Positions 1 through 8,475 are shown, counted from the stretch's first letter. The stretch: DNA of 61,430 nt from Bdellovibrionales bacterium RIFOXYC1_FULL_37_79 (GCA_001770015.1 MEQB01000038.1:1-61430); one strand, 5' to 3'. Program-made: numbers and translations. The notes: generated by a model from the sequence alone, not told the origin.

Positions 1-35
1 TTATTTAAGAGAAGATATTCTTAGAGGTTTTGATT

Positions 36-1319
36 ATGAACGCAAAGATTCTTATTGCAGATGATAGTCTGACAATACAAAAAGTAGTTAGCATTATGCT
101 GGCGAATGAACCATATACCCTGACGCAGTGCCCCTCTGAGAGTGATTTGTTCAACAAATATTTAAAAAATGATTATGACCTAATTTTGTTGGATTATAAT
201 TTTTCTTCCAAATTATCGGGGATAGAACTGGTAAAGAAAATTTTAGAGGCTAAACCAGGTTGTATTTTAATGGTAATGCTTGGGACTTTTGATTCAGTCG
301 ATGAAAAAGAATTAAAGGAAACTGGCGTAAGAGATGTCATTGTTAAACCTTTCGAAAGCAGTATTTTTTTAAAAAAATGTAGTTTGCTGCTCAATAGAGA
401 ACCTGTCAATGAAGAATTGGATATTGATTTTAAAGATGAAACCGATTCGATTGGAGATGAATGGAAAGTAAGTGGCCCCAAACCCCGTGAGCTGGATTTG
501 CCAGATTTTGATGTTGAAAATACTCATTCAAATAACTCAACTAATTTGCATGTCGAAGTTGAAAGTTGGGGCATAAGTATTCCTGATATTATTGGAAAAC
601 CAGCCGGAGAAAGCGGTTCATTAGAAATTCCAAATATTATTGAAGAAAAAGAAACCGGATTGTTACCGACTGGTGCTAATTTGGAATATCCTGACAGTGA
701 TAGTTCTGTGGGTAAATATGCATCCTCCAAAATGGTTCGGATTGATTCATTGACAGTTGACTTGGCCGATGATGATGATGAACAAAATGATAGTACTGAA
801 GAAATTGCGCTCGCCAAACTGTCCAGCGATGGTTGGGAAAATGATGTTAATAACAATCAAGAAGATGATGAATATTGGACAGAGAATGAAATAGATAAAC
901 TTGATAAAAAGCCAAACGCCGAGAGTATGTTTAAAGTGGTTGAGGAAGAAGCTCAGGAAGGTCAAATCTTTATTCAGCAAGAAGAGGAAGATGAGGGGAC
1001 AGATGAAATATCTCTGGTTAATCTGGCTGATGAGGTTGAAAATACTGTCAGAGAAGGGGCGTCTTTAAAGAGTGAGAATAGTGAAGTCAATGAAGAATTT
1101 TTTAAAAATAAAATCAAGGAAATTATAGCTGTTCACTATGAGGAAGATATTATTAATAGACTAAAGGAACATATGGGTCCTTTACTTGAAAAGTATGTGC
1201 ATCAATATTGTAAAGAGACTATTGAAAAGGTAACGTGGGAAATTATTCCAGATTTGGCGGAAAATCTTATTAAGAAAGAATTAAAAAAAATTACTGACTC
1301 TATTTCTGAGGATAATTAA
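36..1319 (+). CDS. Response regulator with long acidic linker and C-terminal helical domain
   Basis: A CheY-like receiver domain fills about residues 1-120, with the acidic pair D9/D10, phospho-acceptor D53 in YDLILLD and the conserved lysine K104 in VKPFE. A low-complexity, strongly acidic linker (about 130-340) follows. The last 80 residues are a charged helical domain ending in EKVTWEIIPDLAENLIKKE, a tail I recognise from deltaproteobacterial single-receiver regulators. There is no DNA-binding domain, so output is probably by protein contact. The ATG at 36 is preferred over an upstream in-frame TTG at 30 because AGAGG sits 8 bases before it. The porin gene follows 27 bases downstream on the same strand. 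The partner kinase is unknown. Confidence 0.85.
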   Translation: MNAKILIADDSLTIQKVVSIMLANEPYTLTQCPSESDLFNKYLKNDYDLILLDYNFSSKLSGIELVKKILEAKPGCILMVMLGTFDSVDEKELKETGVRDVIVKPFESSIFLKKCSLLLNREPVNEELDIDFKDETDSIGDEWKVSGPKPRELDLPDFDVENTHSNNSTNLHVEVESWGISIPDIIGKPAGESGSLEIPNIIEEKETGLLPTGANLEYPDSDSSVGKYASSKMVRIDSLTVDLADDDDEQNDSTEEIALAKLSSDGWENDVNNNQEDDEYWTENEIDKLDKKPNAESMFKVVEEEAQEGQIFIQQEEEDEGTDEISLVNLADEVENTVREGASLKSENSEVNEEFFKNKIKEIIAVHYEEDIINRLKEHMGPLLEKYVHQYCKETIEKVTWEIIPDLAENLIKKELKKITDSISEDN

Positions 1320-1346
1320 TTAAATAAATTTAGAGGAAAATAAGTT

Positions 1347-2018
1347 ATGAAAAAATTACTTGGATTATTTCTAGTTGTATTCAGTTCAGTTTGCCTTGCT
1401 GATGTATCACTTTATGCGACCGCCACTACAGATTATGTAAGTCGGGGGGTATCATATTCAAACAACGGACCGGCTGTGCAAGGCGGATCAGAATATACCA
1501 TGCCCATCGGTGCCATGTTGGGGGTTTGGACTACTACGCTGGGTGATAATACCGGAGGACAGGAGCTTGATTTCTATGCTGGATATAAAAAAGAAATTTT
1601 TGAAAGTTTTATAATGGGTGGCAAAATCATTTCATATCGTTATTTAAAAAATACGTCGAACGATTATCTGGAAGGAAATATTAATTTATCTTATAAAATT
1701 TTTAAACTTGATATCTATTATGCTCCAGAAGTTCCGGTAGCCTCAGTGACAGAAACTTATAAAAATTTATATTTTAATCTTTCCGCCAGTATAGAGATTA
1801 TGAAAGATATTTCAATTGGAACGGCTATGGGGTATTCTCATTTTAATAATAAAACACTGGCTGATTCAAATAATCGTCTGGATGGTGTTTTGTCGTTGTT
1901 AAAAACCATTCAAGATACTACTATCAGCCTGAATTTCAGTGATACCAATAGAAAAAATATTGCGGGTGAGAAACAAAAGGATCAATCCGTATATATTGCA
2001 GCCACCGTTAATCTCTAA
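1347..2018 (+). CDS. TorF-family putative outer-membrane porin
   Basis: The 223-residue protein has a clear Sec signal peptide (MKKLLGLFLVVFSSVCLA, cleaved before DVSLYA). It then has the TorF-type start TATTDYVSRGVSYSNN typical of the conserved porin-like family TIGR02001, followed by alternating aromatic/polar beta-strand patterns to the C-terminus. A good Shine-Dalgarno (AGAGGAAAA) precedes the ATG. The product is expected to be a small outer-membrane beta-barrel. Its substrate cannot be read from sequence. It converges on birA with a 4-base 3' overlap. Confidence 0.75.
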   Translation: MKKLLGLFLVVFSSVCLADVSLYATATTDYVSRGVSYSNNGPAVQGGSEYTMPIGAMLGVWTTTLGDNTGGQELDFYAGYKKEIFESFIMGGKIISYRYLKNTSNDYLEGNINLSYKIFKLDIYYAPEVPVASVTETYKNLYFNLSASIEIMKDISIGTAMGYSHFNNKTLADSNNRLDGVLSLLKTIQDTTISLNFSDTNRKNIAGEKQKDQSVYIAATVNL

Positions 2019-2734
2019 TCTTGTCCGGTTGGTAAATGTAAAGAACCTGAGATAAAGGTATTTATTTTTCCATCAAGACTTTGAAGGATTGCTTCACCAT
2101 TGTCTGTTATCCCTTGGAATACGCCAAACCATTCCCGGTTGGCATCTGTAATTGTGACTCGTTTTTTTAAGTGATAACAAAATTTTTCAAATTTTTTTTT
2201 GATATCCAATTCAATAAGATTATAAGATAAAACGTAGTTATAAATATCACTTGGAATTATTTTGCGTTCTTGGCTGGTTAATTTTATATTATCATCAATA
2301 ACTCCGGCCGGGGTTTTATAATTCTTGTCATTAAATAATTCTCCGGAATGGCCCAGATTTAGTCCAACTCCGCAGATAATGGATTCATGACTAATGTATT
2401 GGCATATTATGCCACCGCATTTTAGGCCTTGATGGTTAATAAGGTCATTTGGCCATTTAAGGGTCAGATCAATGCTCCATTTTTCTTTGATATATTGGCA
2501 GAGTATAATTCCCACGGCCAAAGGTATGGTTATCGCATTGATGGAAGGTTTAAGCAGAAAAGAAAAAGCTAGGGCATTGGGGTAGTCATTCCAGTGATGG
2601 CTATTTCTACCAATACCATTTAACTGTCTATCAGTGGAGATAAGAATATGAAAGTTTTTTGAAAATAGATCATTTAAATTTTCTTTTAAATAGAGTTGAG
2701 TGGAATCACATTCTTTTAAGTGCAGATGCAGCAT
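2015..2734 (-). CDS. birA: Biotin--[acetyl-CoA-carboxylase] ligase
   Basis: This is the catalytic core of biotin protein ligase, which activates biotin to biotinyl-AMP and transfers it to the lysine of carboxylase carrier proteins. Motifs seen are CDSTQ near the N-terminus, the GIGRNSHHW biotinyl-AMP loop (GRGRxGRxW equivalent), LKWPNDL and KCGGIICQ. The 239-residue length and absence of an N-terminal helix-turn-helix mean it is a ligase-only (group I) enzyme without repressor function. The ATG at 2734 has GGGA upstream; a TTG at 2746 would add four residues. It is divergent from rph. Confidence 0.9.
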   Translation of the reverse strand: MLHLHLKECDSTQLYLKENLNDLFSKNFHILISTDRQLNGIGRNSHHWNDYPNALAFSFLLKPSINAITIPLAVGIILCQYIKEKWSIDLTLKWPNDLINHQGLKCGGIICQYISHESIICGVGLNLGHSGELFNDKNYKTPAGVIDDNIKLTSQERKIIPSDIYNYVLSYNLIELDIKKKFEKFCYHLKKRVTITDANREWFGVFQGITDNGEAILQSLDGKINTFISGSLHLPTGQD

Positions 2735-2744
2735 AAAAAATCCC

Positions 2745-2784
2745 AAAAAAAAGCTTATCTTAAATTACAATATAGCTTTTTTTT
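2745..2784. promoter_or_regulatory. Inverted repeat between divergent birA and rph
   Basis: Perfect 11-base inverted repeat: AAAAAAAAGCT (2745-2755) and AGCTTTTTTTT (2774-2784) with an 18-base AT-rich loop. It looks like a terminator hairpin in either direction but lies between two divergent start codons, so it more likely marks promoter or leader structure. Function is not determined. Confidence 0.35.
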
Positions 2785-2825
2785 GTTATGAAAGAAATTA
2801 TTAAAATCAAATCAAAGGAAGGGAT

Positions 2826-3530
2826 ATGTTAACCATTAAAAGAGCAAAACCCCGGGACATTCATTTTGAAGGCGATATAAATCCTTATACACATGGTTCC
2901 GTGATTGTTTCATTTGGCAATACCAAGGTTCATATCACTGCGACGGTGGAGGAATCCGTGCCTCTATTTTTGAAAGATAAAAAACAAGGATGGGTTACTG
3001 CGGAGTATAGTATGTTGCCCGGAGCAACCAATACTAGAAGCAAGAGAGAACGAACTGTCATAAGCGGCAGAAGTCAAGAGATACAGCGCTTGATCGGTCG
3101 AAGTTTACGTTCAGTGGTGGATCTTAAGGCTTTAGGTGAGCGTTCTATCACCATAGATTGTGATGTATTAGTTGCTGATGGTGGAACGAGGACAGCCTCA
3201 ATTACCGGCGGATTTGTGGCCTTAAGCCTGGCTATAAAAAAACTTCTAAAAGATGGGATGATTCAAAACAATCCAATTAAAGAAAGTTTGGCTGCTATTA
3301 GTGTTGGAATCAATAAAGAGAATGAAATTATTGCCGATTTGAATTATGCAGAGGATTCAAGTTGTAAAACTGATATGAATATTGTTATGACCAGTAGTGG
3401 AAAATTTGTCGAGATTCAAGGTACCGCTGAGGATGGGGCGTTTAGTAGAGAAGAAAATAATTCTATGCTTGATTGTGCTTGGAATGCTATTCAAATAATT
3501 TTAGAAAAACAAAACCAGGTATTAAAATAA
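2826..3530 (+). CDS. rph: Ribonuclease PH
   Basis: Phosphate-dependent 3'-5' exoribonuclease that trims tRNA 3' ends. The 234-residue length is normal for the family. Characteristic segments are KVHITATVEESVP, GWVTAEYSMLPGAT, the RxxxEIQRLIGRSLR phosphate/RNA-binding block and DCDVLVADGGTRTASITG. The Shine-Dalgarno AAAGGAAGGG is well placed. It is followed directly by rdgB with a one-base TAATG overlap, a common rph-rdgB pairing, so the two are probably co-translated. Confidence 0.95.
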   Translation: MLTIKRAKPRDIHFEGDINPYTHGSVIVSFGNTKVHITATVEESVPLFLKDKKQGWVTAEYSMLPGATNTRSKRERTVISGRSQEIQRLIGRSLRSVVDLKALGERSITIDCDVLVADGGTRTASITGGFVALSLAIKKLLKDGMIQNNPIKESLAAISVGINKENEIIADLNYAEDSSCKTDMNIVMTSSGKFVEIQGTAEDGAFSREENNSMLDCAWNAIQIILEKQNQVLK

Positions 3531-4141
3531 TGGAATTTATACTGGCTTCGGGAAACCAGCATAAGGCACAAGAATTTGACGAGTTATTTGATAGTAAGAT
3601 TATCAAAATTATTCCAGCTCCTAAGTCCATAGATATTATCGAAGATGGGACCAATTATTATGAAAATGCACTCAAAAAGGCCAAAGGTTATTATGATATC
3701 TTTAAAACGCCGGTGATGTCTGATGATTCTGGAGTTGATGTTGAAGCTTTGCCGGGTGAACTTGGAATTTATTCTGCCCGTTTCGGAGGAGAAAAGATAA
3801 GTTTCCCAGAAAGGATTGAGCTTTTACTTGAAAAAATGCGGACCTTTTCAGGGCAAGAACGGCGGGCTTCTTTTACCTGTGTTTTGTGTTTTTACCAAAA
3901 TCCAGATGAAATTTATTATTTTACTGGTAAGATAAGGGGACTTCTAGATACCAGATCTCGAGGCGACCAGGGGTTTGGCTATGATCCTGTTTTTATTCCG
4001 GATGAACTCATGGAAAAAGATTTAACCTACGCCATGGCCCCAGATTGGAAAAAAGATAATTCCCATAGGGCAAAGGCATGCAAAAAGGCACAAGACTTCT
4101 TTTCTCAAACTCATTGCCAAAGTAAAAAAAGTACAATATAA
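3530..4141 (+). CDS. rdgB: RdgB/HAM1-type XTP/dITP diphosphatase
   Basis: House-cleaning pyrophosphatase that hydrolyses ITP, dITP and XTP to prevent their incorporation into nucleic acid. Recognised by the N-terminal LASGNQHKAQEF (ASxNxxKxxE), SDDSGVDVEALPGELGIYSARFGG, the GRGDQGFGYDPVFIP-type block (here RSRGDQGFGYDPVF) and SHRAKA near the C-terminus. The start codon is the ATG overlapping the rph stop (TAATG) rather than an upstream in-frame ATG inside rph. Length 203 residues is typical. Confidence 0.93.
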   Translation: MEFILASGNQHKAQEFDELFDSKIIKIIPAPKSIDIIEDGTNYYENALKKAKGYYDIFKTPVMSDDSGVDVEALPGELGIYSARFGGEKISFPERIELLLEKMRTFSGQERRASFTCVLCFYQNPDEIYYFTGKIRGLLDTRSRGDQGFGYDPVFIPDELMEKDLTYAMAPDWKKDNSHRAKACKKAQDFFSQTHCQSKKSTI

Positions 4142-4172
4142 ACTATCTTACTTCTATCCCAATATTATCTAT

Positions 4173-4249
4173 CGGAGCGTAGCGCAGCTTGGTAGCGCAT
4201 CTGCTTTGGGAGCAGAGGGTCGTTGGTTCAAATCCAATCGCTCCGACCA
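4173..4249 (+). tRNA. tRNA-Pro (anticodon UGG)
   Basis: A 77-base cloverleaf can be folded by eye. The acceptor stem is CGGAGCG / CGCTCCG (4173-4179 with 4239-4245), the anticodon stem TCTGC/GCAGA encloses loop TTTGGGA with anticodon TGG at 4207-4209, the T arm contains GTTCAAAT, and discriminator A plus encoded CCA end the gene. It follows rdgB and is followed by a strong hairpin terminator. Confidence 0.96.
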
Positions 4250-4282
4250 TTTTTATGTAGAATTCTTAAAGTTTCTTAAAAA

Positions 4283-4328
4283 CAAAAGCCTTATTAAGTT
4301 TCTAATTTAATGAGGCTTTTGTTTTTTT
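4283..4328 (+). terminator. Rho-independent terminator after tRNA-Pro
   Basis: CAAAAGCCTTATTAA pairs with TTTAATGAGGCTTTTG across a short loop, followed by a run of seven T. The T tract runs directly into the rhuM pseudogene start, which therefore has no room for a ribosome binding site. Confidence 0.85.
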
Positions 4329-4331
4329 AAC

Positions 4332-4707
4332 ATGTCGAATCTTTTCAGTACTCAGACAAGAGAAAAGGGCATCGAAGTTAGCTATGAAGATGAAAACCTC
4401 TGGCTCACTCAAAAAATGATGGCTGAACTATTTCAAGTGACACCACAAAATATTACGATTCATTTACAGGCTATTTATCAGGAAGGAGAACTTCACGAGG
4501 GGGCAACTTGTAAGGGATCCTTACAAGTTCAAAAAGAAGGGCAAAGTGAGATCAGTCGCCAACTTAAATTCTATAATCTCGATGCCGTTATCTCTGTTGG
4601 ATATAGGGTAAATTCTAAACGAGCTACTGAGTTTCGCCAGTGGGGCAACACGAGTTCTTAAAGAGTTCTCTATTAAAGGGTTTGGGCATGTTCGATGCAA
4701 ATTTTGA
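4332..4707 (+). pseudogene. Truncated, frameshifted rhuM-family gene (5' part)
   Basis: The first 105 residues match the N-terminal half of RhuM/virulence-type proteins: VSYEDENLWLTQKMMAELF, QNITIHLQAIYQEGEL, KFYNLDAVISVGYRVNS and RATEFRQW. An extra G near 4643 shifts the frame and stops at 4661. In the +1 frame the family sequence continues as ATRVLKEFSIKGF, then loses similarity and stops at 4707. The C-terminal half is missing, and no Shine-Dalgarno is seen because the gene abuts a terminator. A second rhuM fragment covering the following family segment lies at 8120-8389. RhuM biochemical function is unknown. Confidence 0.8.
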
Positions 4708-4770
4708 AAAAACGCAACAATTGTGGTGAAAGAAAATTGAAAGAATAGCGAAAGAATGTTATCATAAGAA

Positions 4771-5826
4771 ATGATTCATTTTAATCCTTCTTCATATAAT
4801 CTTGACTCAACAGCTATTAATCTTATATCTGAAATCTCTGTTTTTAATGGGGAATTATGTACGTCGGTTCGAGCGATTAGTGATGACTATCAAATACATA
4901 CTCTGGCCAATATTGATGCTGTTCACTATTCCACAAAAATTGAAGGAAATAAATTAACGCGAGACCAAGTTACCAAGGTCTTAGAAAAAAGTATTCCTCT
5001 CAAATCTTTTAATCATGATATTCAAGAAGTGTTAAACTATTCCAAAGCAAGAAGATTTATTTTTGATAATAAATCTCCCAAAATCGAACTTGATTTTATT
5101 TTAAAAGTACATGATCTTCTTCTCAAAAAGATAGTTAGAGGAAAATTAAAAGGACATTTTAGAGAGGCTCAAAACGTAATTAAAAATACTGGTTCTGGTA
5201 AAATTGTGTATATGCCTCCAGAGGCGGATGATGTTTTGCCCTTAATGAAAGGATTGGTGCACTATATTAACAAATTAAAAATAACAAAAGTGAGTCCGTT
5301 AGTCATTGCTCCACTACTTCATTTTGAGTTTGTAACAATACACCCTTTTATGGATGGAAATGGACGCTTGGCCCGTCTTCTTACCAATATGATTCTTTCA
5401 TCTGGAGGATTTGAGATAGAGAAGTATGCTGCACTTGAAAAACAGCATGAAAAAGATCGTGCTCGATATTACCAATCATTAGGAGTGCTTCAAGGGTACA
5501 ATTATTATGAAATGCCCCAAGGTCAGAATATTTCTTCATGGATTATTTATTGGCTTGAATGTTTGCGTGATACTTATAAGGAGGCATTAATGAGAGTCTT
5601 ACCGCTTTCGCAAAATGTCTTTTCCGAGGAAATTATTCATAATGATCGCCTTACCAAGGCAATATCCTTTTTTAAAAGGTATATAACTATTAAGGCCGCT
5701 GACTATGCGACCATGATGGACCTTGAGAGAACTCAAGCGGTAGCAGACCTGAATGTTTTAATTGAGAAAGACATTATTGAGAAAATTGGGGGAGGAAGGT
5801 CAACGGTCTATAGGATTAAAAAATGA
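4771..5826 (+). CDS. Fic-domain protein with N-terminal inhibitory helix and C-terminal winged helix
   Basis: Fic enzymes usually transfer AMP from ATP to hydroxyl side chains of target proteins. The active-site loop HPFMDGNGRLAR (HPFx[D/E]GNGRxxR) is complete. The N-terminal motif STKIEGN matches the (S/T)xxxE(G/N) inhibitory helix, so activity should be auto-inhibited. The C-terminal about 70 residues (KAADYATMMDLERTQAVADLNVLIEKDIIEKIG) look like a winged helix-turn-helix, the common Fic/DUF4172-like architecture. 351 residues is full length. It stands alone between the rhuM remnant and the first transglycosylase cassette. Its target is unknown; it could be a stand-alone regulator or a toxin-like module. 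Confidence 0.88.
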   Translation: MIHFNPSSYNLDSTAINLISEISVFNGELCTSVRAISDDYQIHTLANIDAVHYSTKIEGNKLTRDQVTKVLEKSIPLKSFNHDIQEVLNYSKARRFIFDNKSPKIELDFILKVHDLLLKKIVRGKLKGHFREAQNVIKNTGSGKIVYMPPEADDVLPLMKGLVHYINKLKITKVSPLVIAPLLHFEFVTIHPFMDGNGRLARLLTNMILSSGGFEIEKYAALEKQHEKDRARYYQSLGVLQGYNYYEMPQGQNISSWIIYWLECLRDTYKEALMRVLPLSQNVFSEEIIHNDRLTKAISFFKRYITIKAADYATMMDLERTQAVADLNVLIEKDIIEKIGGGRSTVYRIKK

Positions 5827-5942
5827 AAAGGATTATGCATAGATGGATTTCATTTTGGGCTTTAAAATATGACATAATTGAGCAACAAACTCTAATGATT
5901 CATGGTTATCATTTAAAGCGTATTAAAAATTAGGATTTAATA

Positions 5943-6947
5943 ATGTCAAGTAAAGAAGAAAAGATAGAAATTAAGCAATTTTTAAAGGTCTTTTTTGAGC
6001 AAGAAGATAATATTACATTTTATTTTCTTAAAAAGAGCAAAATTAATTCTGCGTTTGAATACAAAATACCATTTAAGACAAAGAAAAAATCTAGCACTAG
6101 AAAAATTCAGTCATTGCAAAAGAAGATTCAGCAAGAGATGGAAATTCCATGGCAGTTTGAGCATTGGAGTAAATTCATTGGCAAAATAATTCCAGAATCA
6201 AAAGTTTATAAAATTCCCTTTTTAGACATAGAAGATATTGAAGTTAAAAATCCATGGAGAGTTTGTTCTGTTGGTGAACACTGGGTTCGCAGACACCCGA
6301 AACACCTACACTCGGGGAAAGTAACAGATCACGATGGACATTGCCGTAAAAATTCGTCAAAAAAAGATTTACTAGGTGCTGATGAAATGGATCTTATCGC
6401 AACCAAGAAAATCTTTCTTAATCCGAAAGTTAAAGTCTCTAGCAAAGATTTGGGATTAGGTTTAAGTCTAGAGAGTCAGAATCGATATGACAAGCTTATC
6501 TCTGGATGGACTGCGTATTGGAATGATGTTTTTAGCTTCGATAATCCTTTGCATCCAAATCATGTGAAGGCCCTGATTGCCACAGAATCAACTTTTAACC
6601 CAAAAGCAAAAGCTTCTAATCCTAAACCAATCGGAATGGCAAGGGGATTGATGCAATTAACAGAAAGAACCACAAGATGGGCAAAGGACCATAACGTACG
6701 AGAATACAGAAATCAGTATATTGATCTTGAATATGAAGATTTATGGGAACCCAATCGTAATATTGCGTTTGGAGTCAGACATATTTTCCGAAAAAGGGAA
6801 ACAGCTAAATGGATTTTGAAAAGAGACCCGACATGGTTTGAAGTATTAATGGATTATAAGGGGAAGCTGCGAAGTAAAACATCAGAAACAAAAGATGTTA
6901 GAGAAAAATTGCAAAAAATATTCGAGACTTTGGGAATGGAAGAGTGA
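5943..6947 (+). CDS. Lytic-transglycosylase (SLT-like) protein with Cys/His module, copy 1
   Basis: 334 residues, no signal peptide or membrane segment. Residues 1-100 are a charged alpha/beta region of unknown family. Residues 104-136 form a Cys/His-rich module (NPWRVC, GEHWVRRH, DGHCRKN; C108, H113, H118, H130, H133, C134) that could bind metal. Residues 186-325 resemble a goose-lysozyme/SLT fold: E215 in ALIATES is the expected catalytic acid, followed by GLMQLTERT (235-243) and NRNIAFGV (271-278). It should cleave peptidoglycan glycan strands. The gene overlaps the next one by 4 bases (GTGA), so they are translationally coupled. A paralogue lies at 8476. Assignment of the SLT domain is by motif; the N-terminal regions are not recognised. 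Confidence 0.72.
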   Translation: MSSKEEKIEIKQFLKVFFEQEDNITFYFLKKSKINSAFEYKIPFKTKKKSSTRKIQSLQKKIQQEMEIPWQFEHWSKFIGKIIPESKVYKIPFLDIEDIEVKNPWRVCSVGEHWVRRHPKHLHSGKVTDHDGHCRKNSSKKDLLGADEMDLIATKKIFLNPKVKVSSKDLGLGLSLESQNRYDKLISGWTAYWNDVFSFDNPLHPNHVKALIATESTFNPKAKASNPKPIGMARGLMQLTERTTRWAKDHNVREYRNQYIDLEYEDLWEPNRNIAFGVRHIFRKRETAKWILKRDPTWFEVLMDYKGKLRSKTSETKDVREKLQKIFETLGMEE

Positions 6948-7915
6948 AAATAATTATCAAGATCCTGGCATTATTTTTATTTTTTAACCTGTTTGCGAAG
7001 GAGAACTCAACATGGATTAAGAGTACCTACTTTAGGGGGTATGATCCTATCACAAATAAACTGCATAGCACAAAAGATGTTGAACAACTTGCTGAAAGAT
7101 TAAAAATGAATAACATTAAATATGCTTATATTTTTGCAGGTCCGTATCAAAAAGATGGACATTTACCAGATTATACTTTTTCCAATAAAGCAAAAGAAAA
7201 TATTGCAATTCTTAAAAAGATATATCCAAAAGTAAAGATTTTGCCTTGGATTGGTGGAGTTCAAAATAAGACAGTTTATCTCGAACGAAAGGAATGGGTA
7301 AAAAATGCAATCATTGATACAGTAAAACTTATAAAAACGATGCCTGTTGATGGAATACATTTGGATTTAGAATATGTTATTTATTCTGGAGCTAAATTTA
7401 ATTATAATAAATTGAGTCCTGGGAGCTATAGTCAGTATTGGGCCTTATTTCATAAGGAGCTGAGACTTGCCTTACCTGAGTCATTTATTTCGAGTGTTAT
7501 TGTATCTATTGCTTCAGGTACAAAACCCTGGAAGTATAAGCATACATTAAATGAAATAAAAGAGATTTCTTCTTTTGTAGATCAAATATCATTCATGTTT
7601 TACGAAACAGGTCTAATGGATTTGAAAGATTATGATGATAATTTAAAAGAACAAATTCTAATGATTAAAGAGTTAAAAAGTTTGCCTACAAATCGAAGTC
7701 AATATTTAATTGGGTTAGGGATTTTTAATGAAGAACCAAATCTTAAAGCTTTTCGCGATTTGGGTTTTAAAAATCTTCCTTTGACTTTAAAACTTGTGCA
7801 AAAAACTGAAAACAATACAAAGCAAAAAGAAGTCATTGTGGATGGATTTGCTATTTTTTGTGAGTGGATGACTGCTGAACAAGAATGGAAGCAATTGCGT
7901 AGTTATTTAAAATAA
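6944..7915 (+). CDS. Secreted glycoside-hydrolase-18-like protein
   Basis: GTG start overlapping the upstream TGA; the hydrophobic N-terminus (KIIIKILALFLFFNLFAKE) is a signal peptide. The body looks like a TIM barrel with the family-18 signature DGIHLDLEY (DxxxDxE), where the last Glu is the expected proton donor, and later QISFMFYETG. Family 18 enzymes cleave beta-1,4-GlcNAc linkages in chitin or related glycans. Co-translation with the transglycosylase-like protein suggests joint action on, or protection from, cell-wall glycan, but the substrate is not shown. 323 residues, apparently complete. Confidence 0.7.
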   Translation: MKIIIKILALFLFFNLFAKENSTWIKSTYFRGYDPITNKLHSTKDVEQLAERLKMNNIKYAYIFAGPYQKDGHLPDYTFSNKAKENIAILKKIYPKVKILPWIGGVQNKTVYLERKEWVKNAIIDTVKLIKTMPVDGIHLDLEYVIYSGAKFNYNKLSPGSYSQYWALFHKELRLALPESFISSVIVSIASGTKPWKYKHTLNEIKEISSFVDQISFMFYETGLMDLKDYDDNLKEQILMIKELKSLPTNRSQYLIGLGIFNEEPNLKAFRDLGFKNLPLTLKLVQKTENNTKQKEVIVDGFAIFCEWMTAEQEWKQLRSYLK

Positions 7916-7950
7916 AAAAAGGGAACATACATTCAAGAAAGCTTCAGGTT

Positions 7951-8112
7951 TTTGGAGGAAAAACCACTTTTTTCTCCCAAAATTTGTTCCACTATTTTTT
8001 CCTCCCATTTTTGCTGCTTTTTTCTTAAAACCCTTGATAATGTTGAGTTCTAGAAATGAATCTTGGAGGAAAAATGTTCGAGCCTCCTGCACATAGAGGT
8101 CGACCATTTTTA
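7951..8112 (+). repeat. Dispersed hairpin-rich repeat, copy A
   Basis: Contains GGAGGAAAAA (7954-7963) facing TTTTTCCTCC (7996-8005), a second TTGGAGGAAAAATG block at 8063, and the segment TCGAGCCTC...GGTCGACCATTTT ending at 8110. AAAATGTTCGA and TCGACCATTTT are near-perfect inverted repeats, giving a terminal stem-loop. Copy B, with the same order of blocks, is at 15489-15639. The TTGGAGG-ATG part could also act as a ribosome binding site for a short frame. Nature unknown. Confidence 0.6.
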
Positions 8113-8119
8113 ATACGAT

Positions 8120-8389
8120 ATGAGACAGATTTCAATGATTCTTATATTTCTGATAGCATCTTTAGTTTTTGCTTCGAGCAATAAAACTGTCTGCAAATTT
8201 CCAAATCTTGAGATCGAACGACTAAATGAGTTTTTAGTAAAAGGATTTGTTCTTGATGACGAGAGATTAAAAGAGGGTCGCTCTATAGGTAAAAGCTATT
8301 TTCAAAAACTCATAGAGCGTATTCGGGATATCAGGACTTCTGAACGTCAGTTTTACCAAAAGATCACTGATATCTATGCCACTAGCTAG
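8120..8389 (+). pseudogene. Signal-peptide-like leader joined to an internal rhuM fragment
   Basis: The first 19 residues (MRQISMILIFLIASLVFAS) look like a Sec signal peptide. From about residue 35 the sequence NEFLVKGFVLDDERLKEGRS, then KSYFQKLIERIRDIRTSERQF and YQKITDIYATS, is the middle of the RhuM family, beginning exactly where the 5' remnant at 4332-4707 loses similarity. The usual C-terminal third is absent. The frame is intact, so a small product could be made, but the architecture is most simply a chimera produced by recombination. Confidence 0.65.
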
Positions 8390-8475
8390 ATAATCTGCTA
8401 ATACTTCTTTTCACTTCAATAATTTCAATAATATACTTTCCAACAAAGCATCATCTTTTTGTAGTGTGAGTTTTG

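Noticed and set aside
8065-8107. tRNA-like 3' end (GTTCGAG ... GACCA) in repeat copy A
   Set aside because: No T-stem pairing, no acceptor partner and no anticodon arm upstream; only the CGACCA string is shared with tRNA-Pro.
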